DNA of 64,000 nucleotides from Bidens hawaiensis (Eukaryota > Streptophyta > Magnoliopsida > Asterales > Asteraceae), in NCBI GenBank assembly GCA_021521415.1, contig JAIQDT010000675.1, forward strand, positions 434,001-498,000, read 5' to 3'. How positions within the stretch are numbered: the stretch's first letter is position 1; each line of letters begins with the position of its first letter. Position numbers and translations under genes: made by a program. Positions 58,018 through 64,000 of the stretch are shown here, piece after piece. Below the pieces are notes generated by a model that did not search any database, was not told the DNA's origin, and saw only the letters and a list, made by a program, of their open reading frames with translations.

Positions 58018-59241
58018 TAGCTTATTTGATAAGGGTGGTGTGGATTAAGGATGAAAGAGAGGACGGTGCATCCATCATTAATTGTAGGGAAACTACAATC
58101 TGTTACATGGTAATTGTGCGTTGAACTACCAAGAAGGATAAAAGGCCATACATCATAAAATTTCATGAATTTTAAAGAATGAGAAATATAGTGACTAAAA
58201 GAACTTTGATACTGGAATTGGCATTCATCTCAAGGACTTATATAACCATATCAACCAGTCGAAAGAACTGCAACCATTAAATTTATAACCTGACTCAGCC
58301 TTTTTTATCAAGGTATAAAAATAAAGGGTAAGGTTATTCTTTAAAACGGGATAAAATGAAAAGAATGATAAGGACTTATGGCCTAAAAAAAACCCTAAAA
58401 AAATAATAACAAATTAATAAAAAAACATAACTTAAAATAAAAATTAAAAACCCAAAAAAAGTAAAAAAATAAAACTAGAATGTTCCACCTGTTTTCCTTG
58501 TTTATAAAAAGAGAGAGAATGTTAAGAAACAAAGATCATTGTGTCATTTTATTTATCAGTGTGTTTTTTTTGTTTATTTTCGTCATTACTAGTGTCTTTT
58601 TCTCTTGGCATTGTGTCTTTTTTTTTTCCCTAATACTGTGTTATATTACTCAGCATTGTGTTATAGTTTGTTCGGTATTGTGTTATTGTCTTTTTTTGTT
58701 TATTTTTGTCATTGTGTCTTATCCTCAACATTGCGTCTTTTTTGACGAGGACGACGTGATGAAGACTTAGGAATGAACGATGAAGGAGGGTGACGAATTT
58801 AGGGTTTAAAAGGACGAGTGAATGAGAATATTGTGGGAAAACCTTTACTTTTATACGATCTGATGAAACTTTAAGATAAGTATGACATAATCTTTGTGAG
58901 GCTTGTAGTTGTGCAGATAAAGATAACACACGACAGAGAAAGAGATAGGTAGGGTTTACAAACTCAAAGGATGGTACAAGAGATGCTCTGACCCATAGGG
59001 TTATTGGGGTCAATATCGGGTTAATCAATGAGAGCTCAACATTTAGAAATCAAGCAATCATGTGGCTTCTTAGGGAGTTGGGGTGGCCAGAGCGTTACAC
59101 GTAAAATCTTAGAGGTTTCGTTTATATATATTATAGATCTTGATATAGATAATAATAATGATTTTTGGGCTATACTTTATAGTTAAGAAATGCATAATAA
59201 ATATAATTATTTTTACTAGTTGGGATTTATTTTGTGGTAAA

Positions 59242-59311
<70 letters not shown>

Positions 59312-59331
59312 CTAACTTTAATTTAATATAC

Positions 59332-59396
<65 letters not shown>

Positions 59397-59520
59397 TTCT
59401 TCCATAACTATGCTTTAATTAGTATTTATAACATAATTATCTAAATTTATACTAAATCATTGGAAAAAATAATTTTTTATTAAATAATATTACAAGTTAT
59501 TTAAGTAATATTAAATTACA
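58018..59520. repeat. right arm of large inverted repeat, inner part
   Basis: Mirror of the left arm's inner part. It includes a minus-strand Helitron-like 5' end (TC at 59137-59136, preceded by A) matching 56789 in reverse. Two long (AT)n expansions at 59249-59388 exist only in this arm. Confidence 0.85.
59249..59388. repeat. two (AT)n tracts
   Basis: (AT)n runs of about 60 bp (59249-59308) and 48 bp (59341-59388), separated by TCTAACTTTAATTTAATATA. The left arm has only a short AT run at the matching place. Confidence 0.9.
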
Positions 59521-60315
59521 TCTTCCTATACCATTAAATCAATAGAGTTTATGGACACATGGTCTTTTCTTATTGATCCAACTCTATTGCTTCCATATAT
59601 AACAAACTTTTCTTTGATTTTCTTTCCAATTAAATAATTCAAAAAGAAATTCAATTAATAAGAAATCCATTTATGTTTGACATTATATGTTATACCATTT
59701 TTAATATACTTTTTAATATACCCATTTAGTTATGTCCCAATCAATCAGAGTTTACAAATCGGCCCTAATTCCCGCTTTTCATTTATCGATTCTTTCACGC
59801 CTCCTTATTCGTCCGTGTTAATATCTTGAGTATCCTTCTGTAAGGCCACGTTCCCGGTAACCCTACTTTGGTGTTGGATTTATTCATAAACACAATTCTA
59901 AAGTCAGAGTTAATTTAAACTTTCGCGGAATAATTTAAAACTTCAAACATCACATTACAAACATTTATTTTTGTCTTAACATACAAATTGTCTTTTCATA
60001 ACATAACATAAAATAGTCTTGACACTTCTTCATAGATGCCAGTTTCTTTAGCTCGTGCCATGTGTCCCTCCTCAAGCCAGTTGTCTCAACCTATCTGCCT
60101 GCGTGCATACTAAAAGTCAGCTATGCTGAGTGAGTTCTAGTTAATCAATTTAACATACAATACATTTCTATCCTTACTCATACGCATTCGAAGATACGTA
60201 TTCATACCTTACTTTGCTATTACTTCTTTCACACATACTTTATATACATGCATACGTACTTACATACTTTCTTTCATAAAACCCTATGGTATACCATAAG
60301 CTATTCTACATTAAA

Positions 60316-60478
60316 CATCACAGATATTGTAAGGGTTTGGTCCCAATCATCACAGATATTATAAGGGTCTGGTCCCTAACATCACAGATATTATAAGGGT
60401 CTGGTCCCTAACATCACAGACAGATATTATAAGAGTCTGGTCCCTAACATCACAGATATTATAAGGGTCTGGTCCCTA
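60316..60478 (+). repeat. 32-bp tandem array
   Basis: Five units of CATCACAGATATTATAAGGG plus TCTGGTCCCTAA. Units 2 and 3 are identical; the fourth has a four-base internal duplication (CAGACAGA). It lies in the solo LTR. Confidence 0.9.
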
Positions 60479-60846
60479 CTGCCTCGAATAACCATACATT
60501 TATCATATGTGCGTATTTTACCTGTCTCATGTATATAATATATATATATATATACATGCTCATTCATACTATCATTATATAGTAATAACATCCAATACAT
60601 AGTCATACACGTATCATACACTTATCAATTAAGTAAATGTATTAACTATCACATAGGAGTATGCACACAGCCCCGAAAACATTTCAAAGAGAAATGGGGC
60701 TAGAACTCACCTGGAGTCGATTCCTCTCGCCGTTAATGGTAATTCCATTCTTTAGTTGAGCACGGCTAACTGTACAATACATTACGCGTGTCAATTATCT
60801 ATTACCACTATTTCCTACATCTAAATTTATGAAACCCTCAACTAAC

Positions 60847-60933
60847 GGGGGTCCGGGGGCAGTGCCCCTGGTAGCGGGGTCTAGGGGCGGCAGCCCCTAG
60901 CAGGGTCCAAGGGGCAGCGCCCCTAGCTGGGGT
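60847..60933 (+). repeat. GC-rich palindromic triplet in LTR
   Basis: Three units each hold a self-complementary core: GGGGGCAGTGCCCCTGG, TAGGGGCGGCAGCCCCTA and AGGGGCAGCGCCCCTAG, joined by GGGGTC-like spacers. This is a sharp GC-rich island in AT-rich surroundings; each core can form a stem of 6-8 bp. Confidence 0.8.
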
Positions 60934-60940
60934 TGAGGCA

Positions 60941-61037
60941 GGAACTGTTTCGCTTCGCATGGAACTTTTTCGCTTCGCATGCTTTTTCGCTTCGCATGGA
61001 ACTTTTTCGCTTTGCATGGAACTGTTTCGCTTTGCAT
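60941..61037 (+). repeat. 20-bp tandem array
   Basis: Five units of GGAACTTTTTCGCTTCGCAT, the third shortened to 17 bp. It directly follows the GC-rich palindromic triplet in the LTR. Confidence 0.88.
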
Positions 61038-62060
61038 CACCTATGCGAGGCGAAATTCTTCTTTTTCTTCTTTTTACCATTTAATGGCCATTTTACTTCG
61101 TGACTCTTCCTTAGGACCCGATTTTACCCTTTTTAAGGTTTTTGGGTTGTACCAACTTTGTATACTTGCGTTTTATAAGGCCCGAACATCACATTTTTAC
61201 CATATAAAATTCTCGTGGGGTTATAACTTATCAAGTTCATGTTTTTCTTCCATCATATACCCCGATCTATCCTTCTATCAGTTTGCATGCCGATTCTAAC
61301 CATAAACCTTAACCATTTAAACCGAAACCTACCTTTTGCTTCGGGTTCGAGTTCAGATCGGGACAACACGCAGGATCTTCCAAATGTTTCTTGTTGCTCT
61401 ATGACGTTGAACACGAGATTCAACTTTATTTTGCTCGGATTTGGATCTGGGTGTTTGAGAGAAGAAGTGTGTGTGTTTTTAGTGTGTGGGAAGGGAGACA
61501 AAATAGTGAAATGGTGGGTGGGTTGGGTTTATATAGTGGGTTATGGGTCCCACCACCCACTCTCCATTCCCATTTCAAATCCTTATCAAACATTTAACAC
61601 ACGACTAACTTAACGACACACAGTTAATAAAAAAACTTTCCATCATTTATTATTTAACAAAAAGTTGGATGTTACACCTTCAATTGTACTCGGTTAATCA
61701 AGATTGATATTCATCCAAGTTAGTTCTCCTTTAATTGTTTCCATCGATTATTCCAGTTCCATATTTATGCTTTATTGAAGTAATATGTTTTGATTTCCTT
61801 GATGGATTATATCCATATCATCTTACGTTGTATCAATTTTTTGTTTATACATTCTTATTTCATAATTTCCTATATTTTATATACCCTAATTTTTAAAGTT
61901 ATGTTTAGCAATCATTTATTTTCGTACCGTTATTAAGAAATATATATCATGTTGTCCTACCAAAACATATATCACAAATTATGAAATCCTATAAAATAAT
62001 GTGTGTTTGTTACACGATTTATATAATTCCACCCGTGTCCTACACGGGTCAAAAACCTAG

Positions 62061-63170
62061 TACTAAATAACATAAGAAATAAAACTTGTTGTTTTGAATG
62101 AAACCTGGTTTATGGGTGGGTTCATTGTTAATTACAAAAAAAAAAAATCATCTATTTCGTTTTACCTTTTTAATATTCTTTGTTTGGCTGAAAACAAATT
62201 CGTTTCCTAAGAGAGCACATGTTGGGGTGACAATCTTCACGTAGTATGTAATAAATATATGCCATCCTCCTGGTTATAAAAACCCTTACGCAATTGATTT
62301 TAATCCATAGAAGACCATCAAATGAAAAGGGACATATCTCTTTTCCGATTAGTAATCACCATTTCTTCCCTGATTAGCCATTTTATTCTACTTATAGCTC
62401 AACAAAGCCACTGTAAATGCCCATGATCATAAACACCCAACAGAAAAAGGAGCTCACTTTGGTTGAAAGCAATCAGCTCCACCGCTCCACCATCTGATAA
62501 AACAATAACTTTATTTGAAGTTCTATATCTGATTTAGATTTATGTAAATTTTGTATTAATGAATTTTCATGTTCATGTAGAAGAAGAATCAATTGAATAT
62601 GTGGCAGAGAGTCGCATATCAAGAAGCAGAGAAAAGAAAAGTTGCGGAAAAAAACTTGCACTATACGAAGAGTGTCTGAGTTGGAGGTGGTTGAGAAAGG
62701 AATCTTAAAAGAGTAAGTTTGAGTTCGGCCCCTCTTGCAGCGTACAATTTGATGAAATGTGTCGTCGCTGCAAAAATTAGATGGCAAAGGTAGTATTGCT
62801 ACCACGCGGTCTTTGATTTTGCTAGACTTTAATAATGGAAGTGATGCTTGCCTGATTTGTCATACCCACAGAACCATTAGCATCATGGTCAATAAGATCC
62901 AAGAAGAATTGTGTGTTTGTGTTTTTTTTAATAAAATCAAAGTTTCAAGATATGTAATTGCATGCCCGATGATTTAATCTTGATTTTAATTAAGTTACTT
63001 TTGTGTTATAATTTTCAAATTTTGTTTAAGAAAGAAACAGAATTCTATGGTTTTTTGGAAGCCACCATAAAAATACCCCCGATCAGAAACACCCAATCCA
63101 ACTAGAAAATCAATCTGCCCGAAAGCGATCAGCTACACCCTCTAGTAACACAATAGCTTTATTTTAAGTT
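62061..63170. repeat. right arm of large inverted repeat, outer part
   Basis: Mirror of 55373-56540. Shared stretches in reverse include GGTGACAATCTTCACGTA, GGAAGTGATGCTTGCCTGAT and CACAATAGCTTTATTTTA. It carries the damaged copy of the coiled-coil exon. Confidence 0.85.
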
Positions 63171-63183
63171 CTCTATCCAGTGT

Positions 63184-63820
63184 TAGGGATTATTTTTATT
63201 CATAGTGATCCTAACGAGTATCCTGGTAATCGGGGTCCCTCATGAGCTCCAACATCCTGAACTAACCATTTTGATGTTATCATTATTTTTGCTTGCAAGT
63301 AACTTATCTAAGTAACAACCTAAACGACTAATAGGACTTAGTCTTGCTTAAATATCGGAAAACTATTCAATATGCCCGTGAATGAAAAGGGAGGAGTCTC
63401 ACAACGGTCACAAAGCTAGGGATTACGGATTTATCTCATTGTTTGTTATTTTATTTTTCTATACAGGGAAGCTATTGAGAAAGAAATAAGACACTTAACA
63501 CTCATCGCTTTCATTCCTGTACTCTGGCATTTTTTCATTATTAGTTCTCGAGTTGTACTTGTTATTTTTTTTCAATAAAGCTGAGGCAGGGGATAACCCC
63601 TCCTGAGGTTTTTTTTGCCGGTGATCCTCACCAGGATCATGGGCTTTTCCTCTCTATATCTCGTGTCAATCGTTTACTTTACTACACTTATTTATCATTT
63701 TTCTGAAGAACGCTGTACCTCACATTCTAAGTTTTATCAATTAATTGCCTTAGTAGTATTTTACCAAAACAATTTGGCAGCTACCATGGGGCAAGTAGTG
63801 TATTTCATCCTTAAATTTGT
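63184..63820 (+). repeat. gypsy (Tat-like) LTR/leader fragment, right direct copy
   Basis: It matches 54740-55372 in the same orientation: TTTTTATTCATAGTGATCCT, GGACTTAGTCTTGCTTAAAT, an AATAAA-containing stretch (63575), GGTGATCCTCACCAGGATCA and TTGGCAGCTACCATGGGGC. It lies directly outside the right arm of the inverted repeat. Confidence 0.5.
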
Positions 63821-64000
63821 TGATATATGTTTAATCGTCTCGTTATTTGTCTTATTATATTTGGTCTTCTTGTAATAGTTAAGGGGCTTGAAATGTAATG
63901 TATAGGTTTCCCATTCGCTAAGTATGTTTAGCAAATGGGATTTTGGGCTTTGAATGTCCAGACGCTGAACTTGTCAGCGTATGAGGTTTTTGTAATCAGC

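Larger units (their letters stand above)
59839..61676 (-). mobile_element. solo LTR inside the Helitron
   Basis: It begins TGTAAGGCCACGTTCCCGG and ends TTGGATGTTACA, flanked by CCTTC (59834-59838 and 61677-61681). The minus-strand reading ends GGCCTTACA, similar to other gypsy LTR ends in this window. It contains three tandem arrays (60316-60478, 60847-60933, 60941-61037) and no coding domain. Confidence 0.82.
59521..62060 (+). mobile_element. Helitron inserted in the right arm
   Basis: It begins TCTTCCTATACC after A59520. It ends with the hairpin ACCCGTG-TCCTA-CACGGGT (62031-62049), ten bases, then CTAG (62057-62060) and T62061. The left arm of the inverted repeat provides the empty site: it runs straight from the sequence matching 59461-59520 to that matching 62061 onward. 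The element is 2540 bp because it holds a 1838-bp solo LTR; without it about 0.7 kb. It is non-coding. All Helitron end rules are met. Confidence 0.88.

Noticed and set aside
57153..58770. Phe-rich open frames near the palindrome centre (57153-57440 and 58480-58770)
   Set aside because: They are mirror images in the two arms of an AT-rich repeat with ACACAATG-type words; the bias explains the open frames.
59158..59418. Open frames on both strands with long Ile-Tyr repeats
   Set aside because: They are translations of (AT)n tracts and carry no protein information.
60316..60478. Possible CRISPR-like array of five 32-bp units
   Set aside because: The units are contiguous with no unique spacers and lie in a plant LTR; it is a simple minisatellite.

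Overview
This window looks like a repeat-dense plant nuclear chromosome: AT-rich, with GT-AG introns, plant Ty3/gypsy and LTR elements primed by initiator-tRNA-Met-like sites, Helitrons, hAT and MULE-like MITEs, and many (AT)n tracts. The repeat style is eudicot, possibly Asteraceae. That lineage guess is inference only.

Host genes. Only two regions look like host protein genes. At the left edge (1-381) is the 3' end of a jacalin-like lectin gene. At 1887-6304 on the minus strand lies a complete ten-exon gamma-tubulin gene. Every splice junction could be read and the frame stays open for about 470 codons, but it lacks a five-residue block in exon 1 and is diverged in places. A fragment of a second gamma-tubulin copy (exon 1 plus the start of intron 1) sits about 46 kb away near 52.65-52.85 kb.

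7.7-16.7 kb plus 28.7-34.7 kb: Helitron territory. Small non-autonomous Helitrons (7.7-9.1 kb, 10.7-11.16 kb) precede a decayed autonomous Helitron on the plus strand. It has an RPA-like OB-fold gene (11.6-15.0 kb) followed by a Rep/helicase gene (15.3-34.7 kb). The RPA gene is split by a hAT-type MITE with a perfect 8-bp target duplication. The Rep/helicase is split by a 12-kb chromovirus-like gypsy element (16661-28657, TSD ACTAC) and by a solo LTR (30468-34097, TSD AATTA), which itself contains another solo LTR (31034-32640, TSD GAAAT). The gypsy element carries a solo LTR placed exactly at its own PPT/3' LTR boundary (23616-26681, TSD ACTTG).

34.9-50.5 kb: more nested retroelements. A minus-strand LTR copy of the same gypsy family (34883 to about 39170) is interrupted by a small minus-strand non-coding LTR element (35100-37905, TSD AATGC). 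An Athila-like pol remnant follows (39180-40543). A second copy of the chromovirus-like element (40544-48051) comes next, with a truncated 5' LTR. Then comes the Athila-like 3' region and LTR (48.05-50.45 kb).

50.5-64 kb: AT-rich DNA and MITEs lead to a very large inverted repeat. Its arms are about 2.57 kb (55373-57944 against 58018-59520 joined to 62061-63170). The right arm is split by a precise 2.54-kb Helitron insertion that itself carries a solo LTR. The inverted repeat is flanked by direct copies of a gypsy LTR/leader-like sequence (about 54740-55372 and 63184-63820).

No rRNA, tRNA or CRISPR structure was seen. All mobile-element genes here carry stops or frameshifts; the only gene that looks intact is gamma-tubulin.
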